Positions 1 through 7,365 of a DNA stretch of 13,527 nucleotides are shown in pieces. Within the stretch, counting starts at the first letter, position 1. The number at the start of each line of letters is the position of its first letter. Source of the stretch: Desulfuromonadaceae bacterium (GTDB lineage Bacteria; Desulfobacterota; Desulfuromonadia; Desulfuromonadales; SZUA-540); the NCBI GenBank assembly GCA_003250235.1, contig QKGY01000223.1, forward strand, positions 1 through 13,527, read 5' to 3'. The notes beneath the pieces were generated by a model. The model saw only the letters and a list, made by a program, of their open reading frames with translations, did not search any database and was not told the origin of the DNA. The position numbers and the translations under genes are program-made.

Positions 1-1347
1 ATCGGGACAATACGTCTGGAAGACCCGAGCGCCCAGGTTCTGGTGCGTCATGATGGTTCGGTCAATCTGGCAAGCCTGGCCAAGGAAGGCGAAAAATCCG
101 TCCCGCAGGAAACGTCATCCCGGAGCGAATCCCCGCAACCGCAGATCAGTGTCGGGTCCGTGGACATTCTCAATGGCACCGTCCGCTTTCAGGATCGCAG
201 CATCGAACCCAGCTACGGATCGACGCTGGATCGCTTGAACGGCAGTATCTCCGGCCTTTCCTCCCAGACGGACAAAAAAGCCTCCGTAAAACTGGATGCC
301 CGGGTCGACAAACAGGCGCCCTTGTCCATTTCGGGAGAAATCAACCCCCTGAGCCGGGAAAAATTCATCCTGCTCCACCTGGCTTTCAAGGATTTCAACA
401 TGAGTTCCCTCTCCCCCTACACGGGCAAATATATCGGCTATAAAACCGAGAAAGGAAAACTGAATCTCAATCTGCGCTACGATATCCAAGGCAATCAACT
501 TGACAGCAGCAACCGTGTCTTTCTGGATCAATTCACTCTGGGAGAAAGCGTCGACAGCCCCGATGCCACCTCCCTTCCGGTCAGTCTGGCTATTGCCTTG
601 TTGAAAGACCGCAGCGGCGAGATATCCCTGGACATACCGGTCAGCGGCAACCTCGACGATCCGGAATTCAGCGTCGGAGGGGTAATCATCCAGGTTCTGG
701 TCAACCTGGTCGCCAAAGCCGCCACCTCGCCCTTTGCCCTGCTGGCAAGCCTGATCCCCGAAGGGCAGGACCTGCAATACCTTTTCTTCGAACCCGGATC
801 GTCAGAGCTGACAAAGGATACGGTGGGAAAACTGACCACGGTGGCCCATGTTCTGCAGGAGCGCCCCGGATTGCGTATGGACCTTGCCGGAGAGTTGGAT
901 CCGCAGCAGGATGGACCGGCCCTGGCTCGGGCCCGGATGCTTAAACGGATCAGCATGGAAAAACTTCGGAATGAGGGAACCCAAAAAGGAGAGGAAAATC
1001 CGGAAATCACTGCGAGCGACGAAGACTATCCCAAGTACCTCGAAGAGGTATATCGAAAAGATCTCAGGCAGTTGAAAGAATCGGACCGCGATGCGGTCCG
1101 GGCCGAGAAACCGGAGACCGGACCGGAAGCGATCACCTACATGGAGGCATTCATTCTCAAGGACATCCGTATCAAGGATGAGGATCTGAGACTGCTCGCT
1201 CTCGATCGGGCCAATGCCATCCTGGCTCAGCTGGTCCAGGCCGGCAAGGTCGAGGCAGAACGGTTGTACGTCGTCGAGCCCCAACCATTAAAGGCTGAGA
1301 GCAAAGAACCCACCACGCAGCCCTGGGTGGAGCTTCTGATAAAATAG
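1..1347 (+). CDS. DUF748 / AsmA-like envelope protein, 3' part
   Basis: The frame is open from base 1, so the gene begins upstream of the window; the GTG at 43 is internal. The visible 448 residues match the C-terminal part of DUF748 proteins, large inner-membrane-anchored periplasmic proteins of the AsmA-like superfamily. Known family marks are a beta-rich region, then the segment FFEPGSSELT followed by a helix with RPGLRMDLAGELDP, which resembles the OmpA-like 'size-of-space' motif, and a closing stretch with LALDRANAILAQLVQAGKV. The last strand is WVELLIK. A charged insertion lies at about residues 320-370. The biochemical role of DUF748 proteins is not settled; relatives are linked to lipid transport and outer-membrane integrity. 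No neighbour is close enough to suggest an operon downstream: the next gene starts 466 bases later. Family assignment is from recognition, not a profile search. Confidence 0.82.
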   Translation: MGTIRLEDPSAQVLVRHDGSVNLASLAKEGEKSVPQETSSRSESPQPQISVGSVDILNGTVRFQDRSIEPSYGSTLDRLNGSISGLSSQTDKKASVKLDARVDKQAPLSISGEINPLSREKFILLHLAFKDFNMSSLSPYTGKYIGYKTEKGKLNLNLRYDIQGNQLDSSNRVFLDQFTLGESVDSPDATSLPVSLAIALLKDRSGEISLDIPVSGNLDDPEFSVGGVIIQVLVNLVAKAATSPFALLASLIPEGQDLQYLFFEPGSSELTKDTVGKLTTVAHVLQERPGLRMDLAGELDPQQDGPALARARMLKRISMEKLRNEGTQKGEENPEITASDEDYPKYLEEVYRKDLRQLKESDRDAVRAEKPETGPEAITYMEAFILKDIRIKDEDLRLLALDRANAILAQLVQAGKVEAERLYVVEPQPLKAESKEPTTQPWVELLIK

Positions 1348-1813
1348 ATCCATGGAATCTGTTCTCCGCCAAACTGGCCGCCTGCTATTGTCCCCCCCCG
1401 GAACGCCCGGGACACTCCAGGATTCCCGGAGTGTCCCGGAGTTCAAGCCGATCGGTGTCTTACGCGTTGTTCTTTGTTGACCTGCAGGTATGATTGCCCT
1501 ATCCGACAGTTTTCAGAGATTAACCACTGAATGGCCTGCCGCTGAATTTTCAAAATCGACTGCTGCAAAAATTGGCGCCACAGCCGGCATGGCATGCCCT
1601 GCAACGATGCCGATATTTGCGCGCCTGCTTTACCTCGGCTAAACTTATCGCTCTCGCAGGGCATTGCCTTTCAGCAATTCCCCTTAGGTCCTTGTTTGTA
1701 GAGCGGGGTCTCATGGATCGCTTGATCCGCAGAGCCTTTCAGTCGCTCCAGCCGGTCATCGGTTTACCGACTGCGCTAATTATTCCATAAATCCGGTCGC
1801 CAAAGGACACTCC
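1348..1813. other. Gene-free stretch between DUF748 and S41 protease genes
   Basis: Apart from the hairpin at 1407-1439 I see no gene here. Open frames of 60-75 codons on both strands have no ribosome binding site and no recognisable protein. The promoter of the protease gene should lie here. A weak candidate is TTACCG, 17 bases, then ATAAAT, shortly before the gene, but it is too poor to annotate. Confidence 0.5.
1407..1439 (+). terminator. 12-bp GC-rich hairpin after the DUF748 gene
   Basis: Arms 1407-1418 and 1428-1439 are perfectly complementary, with a 9-base loop. The hairpin begins 60 bases after the stop codon. No T run follows, so it is not a textbook intrinsic terminator; it may end transcription with Rho or protect the 3' end of the message. 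Confidence 0.5.
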
Positions 1814-3064
1814 ATGTTTCGTCGCAACCGTCAGGAACGCAAGTCATTTTTACACGGACTGATATTCGGAATCGGACTGATGTCGATCCTGATCTTTGGC
1901 CAGCAAGCACTCAGCGCCTTCTTCACCTCTCTCGGCATTTCGGCCAAAACTGAGCCCGACTTCGAGCTGATGGCGCAGGCCTGGGAAACCATCCGGGCCG
2001 AATACGTCGACCGTGATGCGGTCAAACCCCAAAAAATGACTTACGGCGCCATAGCCGGCATGGTCGAAGCTCTGGGAGACACCGATCACAGCACTTTTCT
2101 CTCCCCGCAAATGCTCAAGGATGAGGAGAACTTTGCCAAAGGCAGCTACAAGGGTATCGGCGCCGAGTTGCGATTGAAAAACGGCCATGTGGTGATCGTC
2201 GCCCCATTCGACGGCTCTCCGGCCCAAAAAGCCGGCCTGCGTCCTGGCCAGGTCATTCTGAAGGTCGACGGAAAGAGTATCAACGGCCTGCCTCTGATTC
2301 AGGTCGTACAGCGTATTTCCGGAGAAGGCGGTACCCGGGTAACCCTGACCATTCTCAGCCCCGGTTCCGGGAACGCTCGCGATGTCACCCTGACCCGCAC
2401 CACGATCTCCATGCACAACGTCACCTGGCAAAAGCTTCCTGGCACCGATTTGGCTCATCTGCGTCTGGCCGGCTTCAGCGAGGGTGTCGCCAAGGACATG
2501 CGAGCGGCCCTCGAAGAGATCACGCAGACGGGCGCATCCGGAATCGTCCTTGATCTGCGGGATAACCCCGGCGGCTTGTTGAGCGAAGCGATCGGCGTTG
2601 CCAGCCTGTTTCTGCGCGAAGGAAATGTCCTGCTGGAAAAGGGTGTCACGGGAAAGATTACCAACGTCCCGGTTCGCCCCGGAGGCATAGCCCCGAAGAT
2701 TCCCTTGGTCGTGCTCATCAACTCCGGTTCGGCCAGTGCCGCGGAAATCCTGTCCGGAGCCCTGCAGGACGCCGGTCGGGCCGAATTGATCGGTGAAAAA
2801 ACCTTCGGTACCGGAACCGTCCTGCAGGAATTTCCCCTTAACGACGGCTCAGCCCTGCTGCTTGCCGTTCAGGAGTGGCTGACCCCCAAGGGACGTGTCA
2901 TCTGGCACCAGGGCATCGACCCGGACCAGAAAGTAGCCCTGCCCGAGGGGACCCTGCCCCTGTTCCCCCTGCTCGAACGGGGGATGACCCCGTCGGAACT
3001 GCGCCAGAGCACGGATCGCCAATTGCTCGCGGCACTCAAGGTCCTCAAAGAAGAACGTCGCTGA
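1814..3064 (+). CDS. S41 family (CtpA-like) PDZ protease
   Basis: A 416-residue protein of the C-terminal-processing protease family, which cleaves proteins in the envelope. The start is set by AAAGGA at 1802-1807, six bases before the ATG. A single N-terminal membrane segment (about residues 12-36) anchors it facing the periplasm. A helical region (45-100) leads to a PDZ domain (about 105-195, with YKGIGAEL and GSPAQKAGLRPGQVI) and the S41 core (about 205-375). The core has DLRDNPGG and NSGSASAAEI, where S308 aligns with the catalytic serine. The odd point is the lysine motif: the usual FGKG reads FGTG (331-334), so T333 occupies the place of the dyad lysine of Prc and D1 protease. K329 in GEKTFG is the nearest lysine. 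The protein is therefore either inactive or uses a shifted lysine. Length is normal for short CtpA proteins. It appears to be a single-gene unit. Confidence 0.88.
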   Translation: MFRRNRQERKSFLHGLIFGIGLMSILIFGQQALSAFFTSLGISAKTEPDFELMAQAWETIRAEYVDRDAVKPQKMTYGAIAGMVEALGDTDHSTFLSPQMLKDEENFAKGSYKGIGAELRLKNGHVVIVAPFDGSPAQKAGLRPGQVILKVDGKSINGLPLIQVVQRISGEGGTRVTLTILSPGSGNARDVTLTRTTISMHNVTWQKLPGTDLAHLRLAGFSEGVAKDMRAALEEITQTGASGIVLDLRDNPGGLLSEAIGVASLFLREGNVLLEKGVTGKITNVPVRPGGIAPKIPLVVLINSGSASAAEILSGALQDAGRAELIGEKTFGTGTVLQEFPLNDGSALLLAVQEWLTPKGRVIWHQGIDPDQKVALPEGTLPLFPLLERGMTPSELRQSTDRQLLAALKVLKEERR

Positions 3065-3616
3065 GCGTACAGGCGGATTCTCTCACTTCTGCGTGTCGCA
3101 GAAAGCTGAATGGCTAGAGCGGGTACGCGTGAATTCAACGCTGCGGCCTGCCTGGAGTTGGCGGGTTGCATGAAGCCAGCCGCAAATCCGGCAACGCGCC
3201 ACAGCGGACGCGTTATCTGCTTCGCCAAACCCTCCTGGAACGGCTCACCGGCCCGGACATATGACCTTGAACCCGAAGAAGATTCAGGCTTTGCATGAGC
3301 AGCGGGTTCCCAACGAGACTCCTCCTTCCAAGACCACAATCCATGACATTCTGCATGTCGAACTTTAACGAATCTTCTCCGTCACCGTTGACGGCTCTTC
3401 CCTTCACCACGATCCGGTCCGGATAGAACAGCTTTCCGCGACACATTTGCTCAGCGTAGGCGACATCCCTGTGTGACGGATGCATCTGCGGCGGCACACT
3501 GAGAAGTCTCATTCTTCTGTAGAATAATCTGCAGCAGTCTGGAGACTATTCTCAATCGCCCCTATCGATATTTTGGTTCCACAGGATTTTCCAATGCAAA
3601 AACAGCAAGTTATATT
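3065..3616. other. Long stretch without a convincing gene
   Basis: About 550 bases between the protease gene and the copper-unit promoter. There is a 35-codon frame at 3261-3368 (plus) and a 99-codon frame at 3213-3512 (minus). Neither has a good ribosome binding site, and I recognise neither product. The base composition becomes AT-richer from about 3500 toward the promoter. It could be a decayed gene or house a small RNA; I cannot show either. Confidence 0.4.
3087..3103 (+). terminator. 7-bp hairpin just after the protease gene
   Basis: TTCTGCG and CGCAGAA form a perfect stem around a 3-base loop, 22 bases after the protease stop codon. No T run follows, so terminator function is only a suggestion from its position. 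Confidence 0.3.
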
Positions 3617-3646
3617 TTGGCACGCAATCTGAAAAAAACTTATAAT
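3617..3646 (+). promoter_or_regulatory. Sigma-70-type promoter of the copper unit
   Basis: TTGGCA at 3617-3622, an 18-base spacer and a perfect TATAAT at 3641-3646. Transcription would start near 3653, giving a leader of about 150 bases before the Met/His-rich protein. I find no clear dyad in the spacer, so a CueR/MerR-type operator is not supported. Confidence 0.62.
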
Positions 3647-3787
3647 GACAGTAGATACACCGGCAAACATGCCAGGAGTCAGGATCGGCCACGCATGTTG
3701 CGGGAGAAAAAAAGTGTCATATAACGACCCCGTCAAAGAGGGATTAGGGGACGGAGCCATGAATGACGCACACCCCACCTTTCAGAC

Positions 3788-3793
3788 AAGGAG
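3788..3793 (+). promoter_or_regulatory. Ribosome binding site choosing start 3804
   Basis: AAGGAG lies 10 bases before the ATG at 3804. It favours this start, directly ahead of a signal peptide, over the in-frame ATG at 3759, which would add 15 polar residues before the signal sequence. Confidence 0.65.
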
Positions 3794-3803
3794 AATCAAA
3801 ACG

Positions 3804-4343
3804 ATGAAAACTTTTCGTACACTTTCTATGGCACTGACGCTGGCAGCCACCCTGGCATTTGTTGCCGTAAACGCCGGAGCCATGGACCACGGTTCCATGG
3901 GGTCTGATCACGGCTCTACGGGGGCAGATCACGGCTCCATGGGGATGAACCACGGCACGATGAACATGGATCAGGGTTCCATGTCCATGCATGGCGACAT
4001 GATCATGCTCGGAGACCAGGTCCAGGACGGCGTCAAGGCCATGGCCCACCTGAAAGATGTCAAGGAAGCCATGGGAAAAATGGGGATGACCGGCACGACG
4101 CATCACTTCATGGTAATGTTTGAAGATCAGGCTACGGGCAAGGCGATCGATTCAGGCAGTGTCGCCGTGAAAATCCAGGGACCTGAGGGCAAAGAAGAGA
4201 AGCCTGTCAAACTGATGGGCATGCAGGGCCATTTCGGCGCGGATGTCGATCTGGAAACAAAGGGCACCTATCACTTCACCGTCGGTACGAAACTGGAGGA
4301 CGGAACGAAACGTCAGTTCGAGTTCGATTATACGCTGAAGTAA
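3804..4343 (+). CDS. Secreted Met/His-rich, probably copper-binding protein
   Basis: A 179-residue protein with a clear signal peptide (residues 1-26, cleavage likely after NAGA), so it should act in the periplasm. Directly after it, residues 27-61 hold five seven-residue repeats of the form xDHGSMG, rich in Met and His, followed by MHGDM. Such Met/His clusters are typical of periplasmic copper or silver binding proteins. The remaining part (about 67-179) looks like a small beta-sandwich: HHFMVMFEDQATGKAI, VAVKIQGPEGKEE, and GTYHFTVGTKLEDG. That resembles YtkA/FixH-like or CopC-like folds, but I cannot name a family. It precedes a Cu+ ATPase in the same direction, so the likely job is to bind copper in the periplasm for export or storage. 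A 17-bp hairpin begins three bases after its stop codon and may let it be made in larger amounts than the ATPase. Confidence 0.8.
   Translation: MKTFRTLSMALTLAATLAFVAVNAGAMDHGSMGSDHGSTGADHGSMGMNHGTMNMDQGSMSMHGDMIMLGDQVQDGVKAMAHLKDVKEAMGKMGMTGTTHHFMVMFEDQATGKAIDSGSVAVKIQGPEGKEEKPVKLMGMQGHFGADVDLETKGTYHFTVGTKLEDGTKRQFEFDYTLK
3882..3986 (+). repeat. Five tandem 21-base units coding Met/His heptads
   Basis: Units at 3882, 3903, 3924, 3945 and 3966 each code a heptad of the form MDHGSMG. The first three are close at DNA level (GAYCACGGYTCYAYGGGG core), the last two more diverged. The repeat codes the metal-binding segment of the secreted protein. Confidence 0.8.
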
Positions 4344-4346
4344 CCG

Positions 4347-4385
4347 TTGCGGCGGAGGCTGCGTTGTCCGCAGCCTCCGCCGCAA
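4347..4385 (+). repeat. Perfect 17-bp intercistronic hairpin
   Basis: Arms 4347-4363 and 4369-4385 are exact reverse complements, with a 5-base loop (TTGTC), very GC-rich. It starts three bases after the stop of the Met/His-rich gene and ends 16 bases before the ribosome binding site of the ATPase gene. It is followed by A, not T, so it is not a standard intrinsic terminator. Likely roles are protecting the upstream message from 3' decay or reducing transcription into the ATPase gene. Confidence 0.8.
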
Positions 4386-4400
4386 AAAAATCCAGACCAT

Positions 4401-4406
4401 GGGAGG
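4401..4406 (+). promoter_or_regulatory. Ribosome binding site choosing start 4412
   Basis: GGGAGG lies five bases before the ATG at 4412, where the protein begins directly with its YHS domain. An in-frame TTG at 4364 sits in the hairpin loop region without a binding site and is less likely. Confidence 0.75.
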
Positions 4407-4411
4407 TCGCT

Positions 4412-6709
4412 ATGCAAGATCCTGTCTGCGGGATGACCGTCAGCAAGGAGAAAAATGCCGGGCGCATGACCTACCAGGGGACGGAATACCTGTTCTGTTC
4501 CACGAAATGCTTAGACAAGTTTTCCGCCAATCCCGAAGCCTACCTGCACCCCCAAGACACCCAAGAGAAACAGCCTCCCGGCAACACGCGCGAGTACACC
4601 TGCCCGATGCATCCCGAAATCGTTCGGCAAGGACCGGGCTCCTGTCCGATCTGCGGCATGGCTCTTGAGCCGAAAGAAATCTCGGCCGAGCAGGAGGATG
4701 ACAGCGAACTTCGGCTGATGACCCGCCGCTTTTGGGTCTGCCTGGCCCTCACCCTGCCAGAGCTGGCATTGGCGATGGGATCGATGGTCGGGCTCCCGAT
4801 CGACCGATTGGGAACCCCGCAGCAGCTGAGCTGGGCAGAACTGGCCTTGGCGACTCCGGTCGTACTCTGGGGGGGCTGGCCGTTTTTCGTGCGCGGTTGG
4901 CACTCACTGGTCAACCGCAGTCTCAACATGTTCACCCTGATCGGCATGGGAGTGGCGGTCGCCTACGGTTACAGCCTGATCGCCAGCCTGTTTCCCGACC
5001 TGTTTCCGGCATCTTTTCGTGGCGAAGGGGGTGAGGTGGCGGTCTATTTCGAGGCGGCCGCCGCCATAGTGACCCTGGTTCTGCTCGGCCAGATGCTGGA
5101 GCTACGGGCACGCAGCCAGACCGGGGCGGCGATCCGAGGATTGCTGGGCTTGGCCCCCAAAATCGCTCGTCAAGTCCTGGCCGATGGCCGTGAGCAGGAT
5201 GTGCCTCTCGATCAGGTAAAACCCGGAGACCGCTTGCGTATCCGCCCCGGCGAAAAGGTGCCGGTAGACGGCAAGGTGTTGGAAGGGAGCAGTTCCATTG
5301 ACGAATCGATGGTAACCGGGGAACCCATTCCGGTTGAAAAGCAGGCCGGCGATCACGTCATCGGCGCGACGGTGAACAACACCGGGACGCTGGTCATGGA
5401 AGCGGAACGGGTTGGCGCCGAAACCTTGCTGTCACAGATCGTCAAGATGGTGGCTGAAGCGCAGCGCAGCCGCGCTCCGATCCAGAAGCTGGCCGACCAG
5501 GTTGCCGGCTGGTTCGTTCCTGCTGTCATCGGCAGCGCCTTGCTCACCTTTATCATCTGGGCCTGGCTCGGCCCGCAACCGGCGCTGGCTCATGCCCTGA
5601 TCAATGCTGTTGCCGTACTGATCATCGCCTGCCCCTGCGCTCTGGGATTGGCCACCCCGATGTCGATCATGGTTGCCAGCGGTAAGGGGGCCACCCTCGG
5701 CGTTCTTTTCAAAAATGCCGAGGCCATTGAAGTTCTGCGTCAGATCGATACCCTGGTGGTTGACAAGACCGGTACCTTGACGGAAGGAAAACCGAAACTG
5801 GTCGGCGTTATGGCAGCCGAAGGGTTCGACGAGTCGACGGTTCTGCGTTTTGCCGCCAGCCTGGAGCGGGGTAGCGAGCATCCCCTGGCTACGGCCATAA
5901 CCGCCGGCGCCGAGGCCCGCAGCATCGAAACCAGAGAGGTGCAGGATTTCGCGTCTCACACCGGCAAGGGAGTAACCGGGCAGCTCGGCGATACGCCCAT
6001 CGCTCTGGGCAATCGCAAACTGCTCATCGAACTGGGCATCGACACCGGTGCGTTGGACAAGCAGGCTGAAGACTTACGGACAGAAGGACAGACCGTGATG
6101 TTTGTCTCCATTGGTGGGCGTGCCGCCGGTCTGCTCGGTGTCGCCGATCCCATCAAACCGACGACCCGTGAAGCGATCCGGGCTCTGCAAAACGACGGCA
6201 TCCGTATCGTGATGCTCACCGGCGACAACCGGACCACTGCGGAAGCCGTGGCGAACAAACTGGGGATCGACGAGGTCGAAGCCGAAGTTCTCCCTGACCA
6301 AAAAGCCGACGTGGTGAAACACTTTCAGGCCGAGGGGAAAAAGGTAGCCATGGCGGGTGACGGCATCAACGATGCTCCCGCACTGGCTCAAGCCGAGGTG
6401 GGTGTCGCCATGGGGACGGGGACCGATGTGGCGATGGAAAGCGCCGGCGTCACCCTGGTGAAAGGAGACCTGCGAGGCATTCTGCGCGCCCGCAGACTGA
6501 GCGAGGCGACCATGCGCAATATCCGCCAGAATCTGTTCTTTGCCTTCGTCTATAACGCCTTCGGCGTACCGATCGCCGCCGGGGTTCTCTATCCGTTCTT
6601 CGGCATTCTCCTCAGCCCTATGCTGGCCGCTGCCGCCATGAGCTTCAGTTCGGTATCGGTGGTCGGCAACGCATTGCGATTGAGGAATCTCAATCTGACC
6701 GAGGGGTAA
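4412..6709 (+). CDS. copA: Cu+-exporting P1B-type ATPase with YHS domain
   Basis: A 765-residue inner-membrane pump that uses ATP to move Cu+ (or Ag+) out of the cytoplasm. Instead of the common CxxC HMA domain, the N-terminus has a YHS domain (about 1-46, DPVCGM and FCSTKC) and a heavy-metal-binding segment (about 62-87, CPMHP and CPICGM), an arrangement known from several copper and silver ATPases. Core motifs are complete: VTGEP (301-305), CPC in the membrane (407-409), DKTGT with the phosphorylated D451, SEHP (488-491) and GDGINDAP (649-656). YN (714-715) and MSFSS (743-747) in the last two membrane helices are the Cu+ signature of subgroup P1B-1. The length is normal. It is the second gene of a unit with the Met/His-rich protein, which may receive the exported copper. 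Confidence 0.93.
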   Translation: MQDPVCGMTVSKEKNAGRMTYQGTEYLFCSTKCLDKFSANPEAYLHPQDTQEKQPPGNTREYTCPMHPEIVRQGPGSCPICGMALEPKEISAEQEDDSELRLMTRRFWVCLALTLPELALAMGSMVGLPIDRLGTPQQLSWAELALATPVVLWGGWPFFVRGWHSLVNRSLNMFTLIGMGVAVAYGYSLIASLFPDLFPASFRGEGGEVAVYFEAAAAIVTLVLLGQMLELRARSQTGAAIRGLLGLAPKIARQVLADGREQDVPLDQVKPGDRLRIRPGEKVPVDGKVLEGSSSIDESMVTGEPIPVEKQAGDHVIGATVNNTGTLVMEAERVGAETLLSQIVKMVAEAQRSRAPIQKLADQVAGWFVPAVIGSALLTFIIWAWLGPQPALAHALINAVAVLIIACPCALGLATPMSIMVASGKGATLGVLFKNAEAIEVLRQIDTLVVDKTGTLTEGKPKLVGVMAAEGFDESTVLRFAASLERGSEHPLATAITAGAEARSIETREVQDFASHTGKGVTGQLGDTPIALGNRKLLIELGIDTGALDKQAEDLRTEGQTVMFVSIGGRAAGLLGVADPIKPTTREAIRALQNDGIRIVMLTGDNRTTAEAVANKLGIDEVEAEVLPDQKADVVKHFQAEGKKVAMAGDGINDAPALAQAEVGVAMGTGTDVAMESAGVTLVKGDLRGILRARRLSEATMRNIRQNLFFAFVYNAFGVPIAAGVLYPFFGILLSPMLAAAAMSFSSVSVVGNALRLRNLNLTEG

Positions 6710-6745
6710 GACACCTCTGCACTCGCAAGACAACATACACAAAGG

Positions 6746-6778
6746 AAAAGCCGCTTCCCCGTTGAGAAAGCGGCTTTT
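6746..6778 (+). terminator. Terminator between convergent genes
   Basis: An 11-bp stem (6746-6756 with 6768-6778) and an 11-base loop, ending in TTTT on the plus strand; the other strand also ends in TTTT. It lies 36 bases after the ATPase stop and about 30 bases beyond the end of the facing cytochrome gene, so it can serve both. Confidence 0.82.
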
Positions 6779-6807
6779 CGAAAAAAACGCCGGGAAGGCA
6801 AAGGCGT

Positions 6808-7146
6808 TTATTTGGGATCCCAGCACTCCTGCCCTTTGGCCGAAAAGACATCCGAGGCATTGGTCATCAGAAAATCCTTGATGCGATCGATATTTTTGTC
6901 ACCAATCTCCGTCCAGACGTCGGCTTTGGCCTGGTGCTTGTCGTTCTCGAAGAAGTCCTGCCACTCCTTGCTGGTCTTGCTCTGAGGGGTCAGATTTGCC
7001 GCATGGCCTTCCTTGCCGTGGCATGTGCGGCAATCCTTCCTGAACAGGTAACGACCACGCCCGCCGCTTTCTGCCTGAACCAGGGCAGGAACCAAAACGA
7101 TCATCATGCACAGCATGAGAGAAACCTTTTTTGCCAGCATCTTCAT
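6808..7146 (-). CDS. Small periplasmic monohaem c-type cytochrome
   Basis: A 112-residue protein with a signal peptide (residues 1-25, ending ALVQA) and one haem-attachment motif, CRTCH (39-43), shortly after the mature N-terminus, as in class I cytochromes c. The mature part is only about 87 residues. M94 in the C-terminal part, or H48 or H71, could be the second iron ligand. A lone Cys (C108) near the end is unusual for a periplasmic protein and might dimerise. The start is well supported by AAGGAGG at 7154-7160, seven bases before the ATG. It has a near-consensus promoter of its own (7298-7326), yet also lies downstream of the riboswitch-controlled GGDEF/EAL gene with no strong terminator between them. 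The likely role is electron transfer in the periplasm; the partner is unknown. Confidence 0.85.
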   Translation of the reverse strand: MKMLAKKVSLMLCMMIVLVPALVQAESGGRGRYLFRKDCRTCHGKEGHAANLTPQSKTSKEWQDFFENDKHQAKADVWTEIGDKNIDRIKDFLMTNASDVFSAKGQECWDPK

Positions 7147-7297
7147 TCACAAACCTCCTTAAAGACTCATTGTCGAAACACTCTGAAGCCAGAGGGAACA
7201 TCCCGCCCCCCTGGAAATCGATTTTCGAATTTTCCGGATCTCTCCGTATTCCGTTTTTATCGGAAGATTCGCCGAGAAAGTTTAAAAAATATTTTGG

Positions 7298-7326
7298 ATT
7301 ATAGGCATACCGGGATATGAAAGCAA
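7298..7326 (-). promoter_or_regulatory. Sigma-70-type promoter of the monohaem cytochrome
   Basis: Read on the minus strand: TTGCTT (7326-7321), a 17-base spacer, and a perfect TATAAT (7303-7298). Transcription would begin near 7291, giving a leader of about 145 bases. The leader starts AT-rich, and I recognise no riboswitch in it. Confidence 0.68.
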
Positions 7327-7365
7327 TTTTTCCTTAAAAATTTCAAAGATTTTCTTTCCGTTTTA

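Noticed and set aside
115..1010. Minus-strand open frames opposite the DUF748 gene
   Set aside because: They are shadow frames; the plus-strand protein matches a known family throughout.
1572..1790. 72-codon frame before the protease gene
   Set aside because: It has no ribosome binding site, and its Arg/Leu-rich translation looks like non-coding sequence.
3261..3368. 35-codon plus-strand frame with a protein-like composition
   Set aside because: It has no proper ribosome binding site, no recognisable family and no neighbour in an operon.
3617..3680. CueR/MerR-type copper operator at the copper promoter
   Set aside because: The spacer is 18 bases, not the typical 19 or more, and holds no dyad; only a small GGCA/TGCC repeat follows downstream.
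4364..4411. Longer ATPase start at TTG 4364
   Set aside because: It lies in the hairpin with no binding site, whereas the ATG at 4412 has GGGAGG at a good distance and starts the YHS domain.
7147..7297. Riboswitch in the leader of the monohaem cytochrome
   Set aside because: No GEMM core (ACGCAAAGCC) or other familiar aptamer motif is present in the 145-base leader.
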